Assembly: GCA_947625055.1 (NCBI GenBank)
Contig: CANQMT010000027.1
Coordinates: 1-35,005 of the forward strand
Direction: 5' to 3'
Length of the DNA stretch: 35,005 nt
Source: an uncultured Monoglobus sp.
Lineage (GTDB): Bacteria; Bacillota; Clostridia; Monoglobales; Monoglobaceae
Part shown: piece after piece, positions 9,564-16,943 of the stretch
Layout: the number at the start of each line of letters is the position of its first letter
How positions within the stretch are numbered: the first letter of the stretch is position 1
Program-made: the position numbers and the translations under genes
Notes under the pieces: generated by a model
What the model was told of the DNA's origin: nothing
What the model saw: the letters and a program-made list of their open reading frames with translations, nothing else
Databases searched by the model: none

Positions 9564-10004
9564 CTAATCGGATCCTATCGGTTTTACCACAAGCTTCACG
9601 CCCGAAATATCGAGGACTTCAACTCTTTCGCCTTTTTCGATCTGTCCTCCGCCGCTTGAAACGGCTGACCAGATCTGTCCTCCGACCTTTACGCTGCCCG
9701 ACGCGTTTATTGGGTCGATCGGCTCAAGGACGATCCCTTCTTCTCCAATAAATCTGTCGGCATTGGTCCTCTGCGGTTTTTTGACCGCAATTTTTTTAAG
9801 CGCGGGTCTCGTCAGACATAAAAACAGCGCCGCGACGATCACGAAGATCCCGACCTGTGTCGGAATAGATGCGCCCAACTGAGCCGCGACCGCCGCCGCT
9901 ATCGCCCCGAGAGCGAACCAAATCGTGATAAGCGCCACGGTCGCGCCTTCGATAACACCGAAAACCACCGCCGCAATAATCCAGAAAATACAGGCGCTTG
10001 TCAT
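9564..10004 (-). CDS. NfeD-like membrane protein (short form)
   Basis: A 146-residue protein with two to three hydrophobic segments in the first 75 residues (FWIIAAVVFGVIEGATVALI, then AIAAAVAAQLG and GIFVIVAALFLCL), followed by a soluble OB-fold domain (about 88-146: GEEGIVLEPIDPINASGSVKVGG and GERVEVLDISGVKLVV). It lacks the ClpP-like protease domain of long NfeD proteins. The short form is typically a partner of SPFH proteins, and here it immediately precedes one. GAGGTTG lies upstream of the ATG. Confidence 0.92.
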   Translation of the reverse strand: MTSACIFWIIAAVVFGVIEGATVALITIWFALGAIAAAVAAQLGASIPTQVGIFVIVAALFLCLTRPALKKIAVKKPQRTNADRFIGEEGIVLEPIDPINASGSVKVGGQIWSAVSSGGGQIEKGERVEVLDISGVKLVVKPIGSD

Positions 10005-10052
10005 AATATCAACCTCATTCCGCTGATTATAGCATGTCCCGATATTGAAAAT

Positions 10053-10511
10053 TTAATACGTTCTCTTATAGCCGCCGCTGCGCTTGCTGTCGTTACTGCG
10101 CTTCAGATCCTGAAACTTCTCGTCGCTGTCGCGTTTAAACTTTTGCAGCATGTCGTCAAAGCTGAGATCGCCGCGGTCATGCTTGCCCGCAAACTCAAAC
10201 ACCTCGGGCGGGCCCGCGCTTTTCGGAGCCGCCTTTGTTTCCGGCCTGCTCTTGTTTTCACGGCGGGATCTCTTTTCATCGTGGAGAGCGCGCTTAATCG
10301 AAAGACTGATCTTATCGCCCTGGACGGATATGACCTTGACTTTGACCTTTTGACCTTTTTTCAGATGCGCGCTGACATCCTCAACATATTCCTCCGAGAT
10401 CTCGGATATATGTATAAGCCCCGATTTTCCTCCCTTGAGTTCCGCAAACGCGCCGAAGGATGTGATCCCCGTTATTTTCGCGTCAAGCACCGTTCCTGCT
10501 TCAATCTGCAT
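10053..10511 (-). CDS. S1 RNA-binding domain protein (YabR-like)
   Basis: A 152-residue protein with one S1 domain in the first 75 residues (MQIEAGTVLDAKITGITSFG, GLIHISEISEEYVEDV, KVISVQGDKISLSIKRA), followed by a basic, low-complexity tail rich in Lys, Arg and Ser. S1 domains bind RNA; the cellular role of YabR is unclear. It is downstream of divIC, as in the B. subtilis yabP-yabQ-divIC-yabR cluster. The AGGAGGG motif is about 13 bases from the ATG, longer than usual, but no better start is visible. Confidence 0.88.
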   Translation of the reverse strand: MQIEAGTVLDAKITGITSFGAFAELKGGKSGLIHISEISEEYVEDVSAHLKKGQKVKVKVISVQGDKISLSIKRALHDEKRSRRENKSRPETKAAPKSAGPPEVFEFAGKHDRGDLSFDDMLQKFKRDSDEKFQDLKRSNDSKRSGGYKRTY

Positions 10512-10575
10512 ACTTTGTAAAGTTCCCTCCTGAGGCGCACAGCCCCCGCTTATAATAAATTAATAATTTGCGAAA

Positions 10576-10956
10576 TTAATTGCTGCCGCTCAAGTCAATA
10601 TAAACGCGCTCATTCGGCGTTACCATGCCGAGTTTCTCACGCGCCATTCGCTCCATGTACTCGGGATCGTTAACATCCTCAAGCTCCTTATTAAGGCGCT
10701 CCGTCTCGCGGTTTGCCGCCTCGATGCTTTCGCCGAGCGACGCGATCTCATCATTTTTGCGGTTCAGCACGGCTTGCTGACCGATCACCGCGCAGATAAA
10801 ATACACCGTGAACGCGAAAACAGCCAGGCTTCCGAGAAATCTTTTAAGGTTTATCTTAACTCTGCCGGTCTTTTTTATCGTTTTCACCGCTCTGTCCCTG
10901 ACGCCCGAGCCGCTTTTACGGCGCGGATACGCGTTTTTGTCTCTCCTTCTGCTCAT
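10576..10956 (-). CDS. divIC: Septum formation initiator, DivIC/FtsL family
   Basis: A bitopic division protein of 126 residues: basic cytoplasmic N-terminus, one membrane segment (about 40-62, RFLGSLAVFAFTVYFICAVIG), then an extracytoplasmic coiled coil (NRKNDEIASLGESIEAAN) and the conserved closing motif MERMAREKLGMVTPNERVY. This is the DivIC/FtsB fold, which links early and late divisome proteins. Position between yabQ and the S1 gene matches B. subtilis divIC. It has its own perfect sigma-A promoter at 11028-11056, so it can be expressed in growing cells independently of the sporulation genes upstream. Confidence 0.9.
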   Translation of the reverse strand: MSRRRDKNAYPRRKSGSGVRDRAVKTIKKTGRVKINLKRFLGSLAVFAFTVYFICAVIGQQAVLNRKNDEIASLGESIEAANRETERLNKELEDVNDPEYMERMAREKLGMVTPNERVYIDLSGSN

Positions 10957-11027
10957 TTTAAGACACCTGCCACAACATATTTATGCGATACTTAATATAC
11001 AGCATGTACAAAATTATCACAGCTTAT

Positions 11028-11056
11028 ATTATATAATAACGTCATAGCTTTGTCAA
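11028..11056 (-). promoter_or_regulatory. Sigma-A promoter of divIC
   Basis: On the minus strand: TTGACA at 11051-11056, a 17-base spacer, and TATAAT at 11028-11033. Both boxes are exact consensus. The predicted start is about 65 bases upstream of the divIC ATG. It separates vegetative divIC transcription from the presumably sporulation-specific yabPQ. Confidence 0.85.
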
Positions 11057-11098
11057 TGAAAATTAACAAAAATTTTGCTGTAATTTAACAGATTTTTG

Positions 11099-11587
11099 CT
11101 AAGAGCGCAGTCTGTTTGAGATCCTGATTTTAAGCACCTTCAATATATCGGCGATCTGCTTTGAGCCCTCTCTGGAATGCCACACAACCACGCCTATCGG
11201 CCGCCTTATGAGCTTTGATATAAATCTCAGCGGCGCTAAAACTATTTTTACGATAAGGCAGAAGACACGCACAAACATGCCGTAAATTTTTCTGAAAAGC
11301 CTCATCAATCTGTCGCCCAAAACGAGCTTCAGGATAAGCGCGCCGAGAGCGATGCCGAAAAGGCTGTACCACCTGATGACTCCCGCGTTTTCGCTGAAGG
11401 CCAGCGCGTAGGCCAAAAGCCCCAAAACGATCAGACTCAGAACGTCCTCGATATACACGAAAACGGCGCGCACGTTTTTTTCGCGCCGCCTCGCCCTCAA
11501 AAAATCATAAGCGGCCGCCGCCAGCGCGCCGCACAGCATTGAAAGCAAAAAATATTTAAGCTCGTTCACCTGAGCAAATCTGTCCAT
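11099..11587 (-). CDS. yabQ: Spore cortex biosynthesis protein YabQ
   Basis: Multi-pass membrane protein of 162 residues. Hydrophobic segments occur at about 9-27, 45-65 and 70-93, and a further one at about 105-125; the C-terminus is basic. The pattern LKYFLLSMLCGALAAAAYDFLRARRR at the start is typical of YabQ, which is needed for cortex formation and localises to the forespore membranes in B. subtilis. The ATG is preceded by GGAGG. It sits between yabP and divIC, the conserved order, which is the main support for the assignment. Confidence 0.87.
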   Translation of the reverse strand: MDRFAQVNELKYFLLSMLCGALAAAAYDFLRARRREKNVRAVFVYIEDVLSLIVLGLLAYALAFSENAGVIRWYSLFGIALGALILKLVLGDRLMRLFRKIYGMFVRVFCLIVKIVLAPLRFISKLIRRPIGVVVWHSREGSKQIADILKVLKIRISNRLRS

Positions 11588-11639
11588 ATGTTTGTCCTCC
11601 GTATCTTTGTATAAGTTTTCTTTTTAAGTAATTCCGCTG

Positions 11640-11936
11640 CTATTTGAACAGCCTTCCGAAAAAGCCTCCGCTGTTTTCCCGGCTGTCCGCCGCCTCGGTA
11701 TATTCAAGCTTGTCGATCTCGCCCTCGATCTCAAGCCGGCCGTCGTCAACGTTAAGGCGGCTGACCTTAAAATTATACCCTGTTATGATCATCACTCCCA
11801 TTGAGGTATAAACCACGGCCTTTTCCTCATTAAAGCTCTCAACATCATCAACGCAGTTGATCTTTATGCGGCTCCTGTCCTCGATCACCACGCTGTGCTT
11901 CGCGGCCGCTTCCCTGTTTTCCGTTCCGCTGCTCAA
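11640..11936 (-). CDS. yabP: Sporulation protein YabP
   Basis: A 98-residue YabP-family protein. The conserved core is visible as HSVVIEDRSRIKINCVDDVESF, MGVMIITGYNFKV, LEIEGEIDKLEY and the closing GGFFGRLFK. The frame stays open further upstream, to 12095, but that part runs through the MATE terminator at 12001-12024. I chose a TTG start at 11936: GGGAGG lies eight bases upstream and the resulting length equals the roughly 100 residues of B. subtilis YabP. It is part of the yabP-yabQ sporulation pair, expected to be under a mother-cell sigma factor, although I could not identify the promoter with confidence. Confidence 0.87.
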   Translation of the reverse strand: MSSGTENREAAAKHSVVIEDRSRIKINCVDDVESFNEEKAVVYTSMGVMIITGYNFKVSRLNVDDGRLEIEGEIDKLEYTEAADSRENSGGFFGRLFK

Positions 11937-12000
11937 TATTTTCGCCTCCCGCTGAAATGTTCTGTCTGATAATATGCGCGGCGGCGCGGTTTTATGCATG

Positions 12001-12024
12001 AAAAAAACGCCCCTCGGGGCGTTT
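12001..12024 (-). terminator. Intrinsic terminator of the MATE gene
   Basis: Hairpin CGCCCC-TC-GGGGCG at 12008-12021, extended by A:T pairs, followed on the minus strand by seven U residues. It lies about 100 bases after the MATE stop and upstream of yabP. Confidence 0.85.
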
Positions 12025-12122
12025 CTGCGTGTGGAAAAACTCCGTTTTAAAAAATATATTCGCCCAAGCCCGGTTACGGCATTTTCAGCTCGCAACAGCT
12101 ATTTTAATAACGCTTTTCCGCT

Positions 12123-13556
12123 CTATTGAAGATGAGCCGCGGCGTCGAGCTCGTTGAATTCCCTTTGTTTTCCGAAAATTTTCGGCAGCTTTCTTATCTT
12201 AACAAAGTACGAGACCGTGAAAAGCGTGCACGCCGAAAGCCACGCTATGGGGCCTGCCGCGCATACGCCCAAATATCCGTAAAACTCGCCGTAAAGCGAT
12301 GTCAGCACCTTTGCCAGCAAAAGCGAAAGTATGATCCTCGCGATCAGTTCCACCGCGCTTCCGCACAGGACTATGCCCGAATATCCCATTCCCTGCAGAC
12401 TGTTTCGGAACACGAACAGCAGCGACAGGAAAAAATAAAACACTCCGGCTATTTTGAGATAGGTGCGCGTGTAGAAAATAACGTTGGTCTTGAGCGTCGG
12501 GTCGGTTCCCGAATCAATAAATATCCCCGCTATCTGATTTGAGAATATCAGCACCGTACCCACAGTTACCAGAGTAAAAAGCAGCACCACGACCACGCAT
12601 TTGCGCACGCCTTCGCGGATGCGTTTTTCCTTCATCGCGCCGTAATTCTGTCCCACAAACGTAGCCATTGCGAGACCGAACGAGATCTGCGGCTGGCTTA
12701 TCAACTGCTCGATCTTGTTGGCGGCGGTATATCCCGCGATCACGGTAGAACCGAAGGTGTTCAGCACTCCCTGGACGACCATGACTCCGATCGCCGTCAC
12801 CGACATCTGGAACGCCATAGGGACCGCCAGACTCAAGTGGCGCAGAGCAAATTTTGTGTCCCACTTAAAATCCTTTTTGGAAAGACGGAGCTGCGGAAAT
12901 TTTTTCGCGACATAAAACAGACACATGATCCCGGAAAGAGCCTGCGCGATTATTGTCGCAAAGCCCGCCCCCGCGACGCCCATTTTGAAGTTGATAATAA
13001 ACGTCAGATCCAGAATTATGTTTATCACGCAGGAGATAAGCAGGAAATAAAGCGGCGTTTTGCTGTCGCCCAGAGCGCGTATAACGCAGGATATGTAGTT
13101 ATAAAACAGTTGGAACGTGATGCCGGAATAGATAACGATTATGTAGCTGTAAGCGTCGTCGATTATATTGTCAGGCGTGTTCATCATCTCAAGAAACGAC
13201 CGCGCCGACAAAGTGCTGATCACCGTCAGGACCGCCGAGGCGGCAAGCGACAAATATATTCCCATTGCCGCGCTGCGGCGGACTCCGTTTGGATCGCCCG
13301 CTCCGAAACGCTGGGCGACTATGATCGAAAGGCCGTTTGTAAATCCCAGCGCAAATCCGACGATAAGAAACGTTATCGCGCCCGCGGCGCCAACCGCCGC
13401 GAGTGCCTCGACGCTTATCGTGCGGCCCACTATCACGGTATCGACCATGTTATACAGAACCTGAAAAATATTGCCGATGAGCAGCGGTATCGTAAATCTT
13501 ATAATATGTTTGATCGCGCTGCCAGAAGTCATATCGTTCGTCAAAGATTTTGCCAT
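12123..13556 (-). CDS. MATE-family efflux transporter
   Basis: Integral membrane protein of 477 residues with about twelve hydrophobic helices in two halves. The N-terminal signature IPLLIGNIFQVLYNMVDTVIVGR and the block NGLSIIVAQRFGAGD are typical of MATE exporters, which expel cationic drugs or metabolites using a sodium or proton gradient. The second half repeats the pattern (FGLAMATFVGQNYGA). The ATG at 13556 was chosen because GGAGG lies five bases upstream; a TTG further upstream overlaps that site. It is bounded by a hairpin on each side and is likely a single-gene unit. The substrate cannot be inferred. Confidence 0.94.
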   Translation of the reverse strand: MAKSLTNDMTSGSAIKHIIRFTIPLLIGNIFQVLYNMVDTVIVGRTISVEALAAVGAAGAITFLIVGFALGFTNGLSIIVAQRFGAGDPNGVRRSAAMGIYLSLAASAVLTVISTLSARSFLEMMNTPDNIIDDAYSYIIVIYSGITFQLFYNYISCVIRALGDSKTPLYFLLISCVINIILDLTFIINFKMGVAGAGFATIIAQALSGIMCLFYVAKKFPQLRLSKKDFKWDTKFALRHLSLAVPMAFQMSVTAIGVMVVQGVLNTFGSTVIAGYTAANKIEQLISQPQISFGLAMATFVGQNYGAMKEKRIREGVRKCVVVVLLFTLVTVGTVLIFSNQIAGIFIDSGTDPTLKTNVIFYTRTYLKIAGVFYFFLSLLFVFRNSLQGMGYSGIVLCGSAVELIARIILSLLLAKVLTSLYGEFYGYLGVCAAGPIAWLSACTLFTVSYFVKIRKLPKIFGKQREFNELDAAAHLQ

Positions 13557-13574
13557 TATTGCCTCCAAAATTTA

Positions 13575-13594
13575 CAGCCGCTTCATAGCGGCTG
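13575..13594 (-). terminator. Hairpin after the FHA gene
   Basis: Inverted repeat CAGCCGC-TTCATA-GCGGCTG just after the FHA stop codon. On the minus strand it is followed by TAAATTTT, so it is a weak to moderate terminator that could let some transcription into the MATE gene. Confidence 0.6.
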
Positions 13595-13602
13595 TCAGTC
13601 GG

Positions 13603-14229
13603 TTATAAATTAATTCTTATCTGTCGGTCCCCCAAGGTGAGCATGTCGTTGTTCTTTACCTCGACCACATGCTTGAGCGGCTTGCCGTTTAAAAACGTAC
13701 CGTTGGTGGAGTTGTTGTCCTCGACCATAAGCTTGTCGTTGTCTTTGGTCAGAATACAATGCACGGACGAGACCATCGGCTTCGGCACGACCACGTCACA
13801 GCCTGGATTTCTGCCGATAAGCGCCTCTTTGGCAACAACGATCTCGTGTGTTTTGTTGGTCTCGATGACCGTGACCGAAACCTTTATGCCGCCGCGGTCC
13901 GCTCCGCTTTCGGGCTTTTCGCCCGCGCCGTCACTGTCGGCCTCGGGCTCATCATCCTCGGCGCTCTCGGCGTTTTCATCCGATACATCCTCATCCTCGG
14001 CGGATCCGTCCTCGTCGTAGCCCTCCTCGGCATAGTCATCATCAGCCGCGCCGCCCGCAGCGTCAAGGCTCCGTCCGGAATGTGCGCCCGAACCGACGCG
14101 GTAATCCGCCTCATCAAATTCGGGCTTCTTTTTTTGCTTCGGCTTTTTAAACAGACCGAGGCATATGAACAGCATTGAAAACGCGAAGATCACGCCCGCC
14201 GCAAGCAGTATTTGATATAAAATATTCAT
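13603..14229 (-). CDS. Membrane-anchored FHA-domain protein
   Basis: Protein of 208 residues: one N-terminal membrane segment (about 4-26), a short basic stretch, a strongly acidic Asp/Glu linker (about 58-105), and a C-terminal forkhead-associated domain (about 118-208). The phosphothreonine-binding signature is complete: IGRNPGCDVV (G139, R140), SSVHCIL (S155, H157), NNSTNGTFLNG (N176, G177) and LTLGDRQIRI. The FHA domain would bind a phosphothreonine-containing partner on the cytoplasmic face. It is 14 bases downstream of a PP2C phosphatase gene, so they probably work in the same Ser/Thr phosphorylation circuit. No kinase gene is seen in the window. Confidence 0.9.
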   Translation of the reverse strand: MNILYQILLAAGVIFAFSMLFICLGLFKKPKQKKKPEFDEADYRVGSGAHSGRSLDAAGGAADDDYAEEGYDEDGSAEDEDVSDENAESAEDDEPEADSDGAGEKPESGADRGGIKVSVTVIETNKTHEIVVAKEALIGRNPGCDVVVPKPMVSSVHCILTKDNDKLMVEDNNSTNGTFLNGKPLKHVVEVKNNDMLTLGDRQIRINL

Positions 14230-14243
14230 ATAATCACTCCGTT

Positions 14244-14954
14244 CTAAAATATTATGGTGACAGCGCTGTAGTTATCCTCGGGAACGCGCTTTTTGACTAT
14301 TTTAAGCATTCGGCGCAGCCACTCGGAAGACGATCTTGAGCGTTTTAAGGTCCGCTCCACCTGGCGCTCGGTTACTTTTTCCCAAAAGCCGTCGGTGCAG
14401 ATAAGCACCGCGTCGCCCTTATGTACGGCCAGCGGCTCTATAACATCCGCCGCGCACATGGGGTCGGCGCCCATATAGGCGGTGAGCTTGCGCCGGTCGC
14501 GGCTCTTGCGGATCCTCGGGAACCTGAATTTTCCCTCGGCATGGGCCTTGTAGGCCAATGAGTGATCCGGGGTGATATACTGCAGAAAATTTTCGCTTAA
14601 ATAATACATGCGGCAGTTTCCCAAATGGCCGCTTATCACAATATTTCCGTCGGTCAGCACCAAAGCGGCGGACGCCCTGTGCTCGCCCCCGGCGTTCGGG
14701 TCCCGGGAAATGCTCCAGAGCTTCTCATCGGCGTTTCTGAAATACTCCGCGACAGTCTCGCGCGTCACATCCGAGGTGGCCTTAAAGTCATCCATAAACG
14801 AGTCTATCACGGTCTCGGCCGTGTCGACCGCCTCCGCCGAACCCGGGGAGCCGTCACACACGGCAAAGCAGCCCACGCCGCCGTCTTCAAGCATACCTAT
14901 GTAATCCCGATTGAGAGAAGTCCCTCCCGAATTGCGGGCCGACGAAATATCCAT
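14244..14954 (-). CDS. PP2C-family Ser/Thr protein phosphatase
   Basis: A 236-residue cytoplasmic phosphatase. Metal-binding motifs can be placed: NRDYIG near residue 15 (counterpart of NEDxxG), AVCDGSPG with D34-G35, LICTDGFWE with D188, and EDNYSAVTI with D227. The usual GDSR motif is changed to GNCR (residues 112-115), and the glycine-rich loop after DG is shortened, so it is a divergent member, but the acidic metal ligands appear intact. AGGGAG precedes the ATG and a perfect sigma-A promoter lies just upstream. It is cotranscribed with the FHA gene, suggesting a regulatory pair. Confidence 0.88.
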   Translation of the reverse strand: MDISSARNSGGTSLNRDYIGMLEDGGVGCFAVCDGSPGSAEAVDTAETVIDSFMDDFKATSDVTRETVAEYFRNADEKLWSISRDPNAGGEHRASAALVLTDGNIVISGHLGNCRMYYLSENFLQYITPDHSLAYKAHAEGKFRFPRIRKSRDRRKLTAYMGADPMCAADVIEPLAVHKGDAVLICTDGFWEKVTERQVERTLKRSRSSSEWLRRMLKIVKKRVPEDNYSAVTIIF

Positions 14955-14983
14955 AATTTACTCTCCCTTGCGCATATAGAAAT

Positions 14984-15012
14984 ATTATACTTTATATTTT
15001 AAACAATGTCAA
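14984..15012 (-). promoter_or_regulatory. Sigma-A promoter of the PP2C-FHA operon
   Basis: Minus strand: TTGACA at 15007-15012, 17-base spacer, TATAAT at 14984-14989, both exact consensus. The predicted 5' end is about 20-25 bases before the PP2C start codon. The -35 box lies just past the 15023-15060 terminator. Confidence 0.85.
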
Positions 15013-15022
15013 GATGATAAAT

Positions 15023-15060
15023 AAAAAAAACAGCCGTTCTTTGGTCAACGGCTGTTTTTT
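15023..15060. terminator. Bidirectional intrinsic terminator between fba and the PP2C operon
   Basis: Nine-base-pair stem ACAGCCGTT / AACGGCTGT (15030-15038 and 15047-15055) with an A run on the left and a T run on the right, so a U tract exists in both directions. For minus-strand transcription it ends both fba read-through and the candidate small RNA started at about 15145. Confidence 0.85.
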
Positions 15061-15145
15061 GGTTTTAAAAAAATCAACACCTATGTGTCATAATAGGAAA
15101 TTAATTTTTTTTGCGTGATTAAAAGTGCAATAAAATTATTTACAC
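15024..15145 (-). ncRNA. Candidate small noncoding RNA
   Basis: A strong minus-strand promoter (15152-15180) is followed about 90 bases later by the intrinsic terminator at 15023-15060, defining a transcript of roughly 120 nucleotides with no coding sequence longer than a few codons. The 5' part is AU-rich and the 3' part is the terminator stem with its U tail. Sequence shows promoter and terminator only; that the RNA exists and has a function is inference. It could also be a second promoter acting with the PP2C promoter, with the hairpin damping it. Confidence 0.4.
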
Positions 15146-15151
15146 AGTTAT

Positions 15152-15180
15152 ATAATAACAGATTTTTTTAGGTTTGTCAA
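15152..15180 (-). promoter_or_regulatory. Orphan sigma-A-like promoter downstream of fba
   Basis: Minus strand: TTGACA at 15175-15180, 17-base spacer, TATTAT at 15152-15157. It lies about 60 bases after the fba stop and has no gene before the terminator at 15023-15060. Confidence 0.65.
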
Positions 15181-15237
15181 CCATATAATTTAATCCAATT
15201 TAAATTAATTTCCGCATTTTGGTACAGGGATAATAAC

Positions 15238-16101
15238 TTACGCCTTACCGATCGAGCCGAACAGCTCCATTTTCTCTTTTACCACGACCTTAATAGCCTC
15301 GGCGCCGGGAGCCAGAAGCTTTCTCGGGTCATAGCCCTTGCCCTTTAAGTCCTCGCCGGCCTCGATATACTTTCTGGTGGCCTCCTGGAAATAGAGCTGG
15401 CACTCGGTGTTAACGTTTATCTTGGCAACGCCGAGCGATATAGCTTTCTTTATCATATCCTCGGGAATGCCCGTGCCGCCGTGAAGAACCAGAGGCAGAT
15501 CGCCGATCAGCTCTTTTGTCTTGGCCAGAGCGTCAAAGTCAAGACCCTTCCAGTTTTCGGGATACTTGCCGTGAATGTTTCCTATGCCCGCGGCCAGAAA
15601 GTCAACTCCGAGGTCCGCGATCCTCTTGCACTCGTTGGGATCGGCGATCTCGCCCGCTCCGACAACTCCGTCCTCCTCGCCGCCGATCGAGCCGACCTCG
15701 GCCTCGATCGACATGCCCATAGCGTGAGCGACCGTCACGAGCTCTTTTGTCTTGGCTACGTTCTCGTCGATCGGGAAGTGCGAGCCGTCGAACATGATCG
15801 ACGAAAATCCCGCCTTTATGCACTTGTAGCAGCCCTCGTATGTGCCGTGGTCAAGATGCAGGGCAACGGGAACGGTGATCCCCATTTCCTCGATCATGGC
15901 CTTTACCATCGCGGCCACCGTCTTAAAGCCGGTCATGTACTTTCCGGCGCCCTCGGACACTCCTAAAATAACCGGTGACTTGCACTCCTCCGCCGTAGCC
16001 AGAATAGACCTGGTCCACTCAAGGTTGTTGATGTTAAACTGACCCACCGCGTATTTGCCGGCAACCGCCTTGTTTAACATGTCTGTCGCTGAAACTAACA
16101 T
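15238..16101 (-). CDS. fba: Class II fructose-1,6-bisphosphate aldolase
   Basis: Zinc-dependent glycolytic aldolase of 287 residues that cleaves fructose-1,6-bisphosphate to dihydroxyacetone phosphate and glyceraldehyde-3-phosphate. Family motifs: VPVALHLDHGTYEGC near residue 80 (zinc-binding His), FSSIMFDGSHFPIDEN, EAEVGSIGGEEDGV, LVLHGGTGIP (zinc His, about 208) and KINVNTECQ. Length is typical. AAGGAGG precedes the ATG. It is 35 bases downstream of the DNA glycosylase gene and may be read from the rex operon. A tagatose-bisphosphate aldolase role is possible in this family but less likely. Confidence 0.95.
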   Translation of the reverse strand: MLVSATDMLNKAVAGKYAVGQFNINNLEWTRSILATAEECKSPVILGVSEGAGKYMTGFKTVAAMVKAMIEEMGITVPVALHLDHGTYEGCYKCIKAGFSSIMFDGSHFPIDENVAKTKELVTVAHAMGMSIEAEVGSIGGEEDGVVGAGEIADPNECKRIADLGVDFLAAGIGNIHGKYPENWKGLDFDALAKTKELIGDLPLVLHGGTGIPEDMIKKAISLGVAKINVNTECQLYFQEATRKYIEAGEDLKGKGYDPRKLLAPGAEAIKVVVKEKMELFGSIGKA

Positions 16102-16136
16102 TTTTTCATTCCTCCTTAAAATTTATATAAAACAAT

Positions 16137-16943
16137 TTATTTTGTCCCGATCTTGTTGTCCCTCGCCCAAAAATAGAGGTACTGCTGCGCAAAGCCCGCC
16201 AGATCTCCGTATTTTTCGGCGATGAAGCCGTCGATCTCCTTTTCGGGCACACCGTAGAGCTCGGTGACGACCCGCTTTATCCACACATCCTTAGGGAATG
16301 TCTCATATCTGCCGCACGAAAACAGCAGTATGCAGTCGGCCACCTTGCCGCCCACGCCCTTGATCTTCATAAGCTCGCGCCCAGCATCCGCGGTGGTCAT
16401 TTCGGGTATCGCGGCTATATCCACCTCGCCCGACGAAACCTTCTGAGCCGCGTCGATTATGTATTTGTCGCGGTAGCCCGCGCGCAGGCAGGCGAGATCC
16501 TCAAGTTTGAGCGCGGCTATCCTCTCGGGCGCGGGGAACGAGTAATATCCGTCCTCTATCTCCTCGCCGAAGGCCGCGCACAGAGTTTCGATTATCTTTT
16601 TTATCCTCGGTATGTTGTTGTTTGCCGAGATGATAAACGAGACTATCGTCTCCCAGAGCTCCTGGCGCAGGATCCTTATTCCCCCGCCGTACTCGATACA
16701 TTTTATAAGCTCCGGGTCGCGCCTTGAAAGCTCTCTCTTTATCGCGTCATAATCGTCGCCCGACGCGAAGTATCTCTCCCAGAAGCCGTTGTCGCTGTCG
16801 GGGCAGTTTACGACCCCGTCCTTTACGCGGCAGACCCTTCCGCCCGCGACGCCCGTGTAGACGCCGTCCTTTCGGTTCCAGCGGAAGCACTGGCCGCATT
16901 CAAATGTGTGAACATCGTTAAAATTCCGAGTTAAGTAAATCAT
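16137..16943 (-). CDS. ogg: 8-oxoguanine DNA glycosylase/AP lyase, OGG1 type
   Basis: Base-excision repair enzyme of 268 residues. The N-terminal domain has FECGQCFRW, matching the GQxFRW motif of OGG1. The helix-hairpin-helix/GPD region reads MKIKGVGGKVADCILLF, with K200 in the position of the catalytic lysine, and the catalytic aspartate follows in FPKDVWIKR (D219). SFIISANNNIPRI is the conserved helix before the hairpin. I chose the ATG at 16943, which has GGAAAG upstream and overlaps the preceding gene by 26 bases; a start further upstream would add 19 residues outside the domain. It removes oxidised guanine from DNA. Confidence 0.9.
   Translation of the reverse strand: MIYLTRNFNDVHTFECGQCFRWNRKDGVYTGVAGGRVCRVKDGVVNCPDSDNGFWERYFASGDDYDAIKRELSRRDPELIKCIEYGGGIRILRQELWETIVSFIISANNNIPRIKKIIETLCAAFGEEIEDGYYSFPAPERIAALKLEDLACLRAGYRDKYIIDAAQKVSSGEVDIAAIPEMTTADAGRELMKIKGVGGKVADCILLFSCGRYETFPKDVWIKRVVTELYGVPEKEIDGFIAEKYGDLAGFAQQYLYFWARDNKIGTK

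Noticed and set aside
15121..15160. Plus-strand promoter-like TATAAT at about 15151
   Set aside because: No matching -35 box at 17 bases and no plus-strand gene downstream; the minus-strand promoter at 15152-15180 explains the AT-rich motif better.
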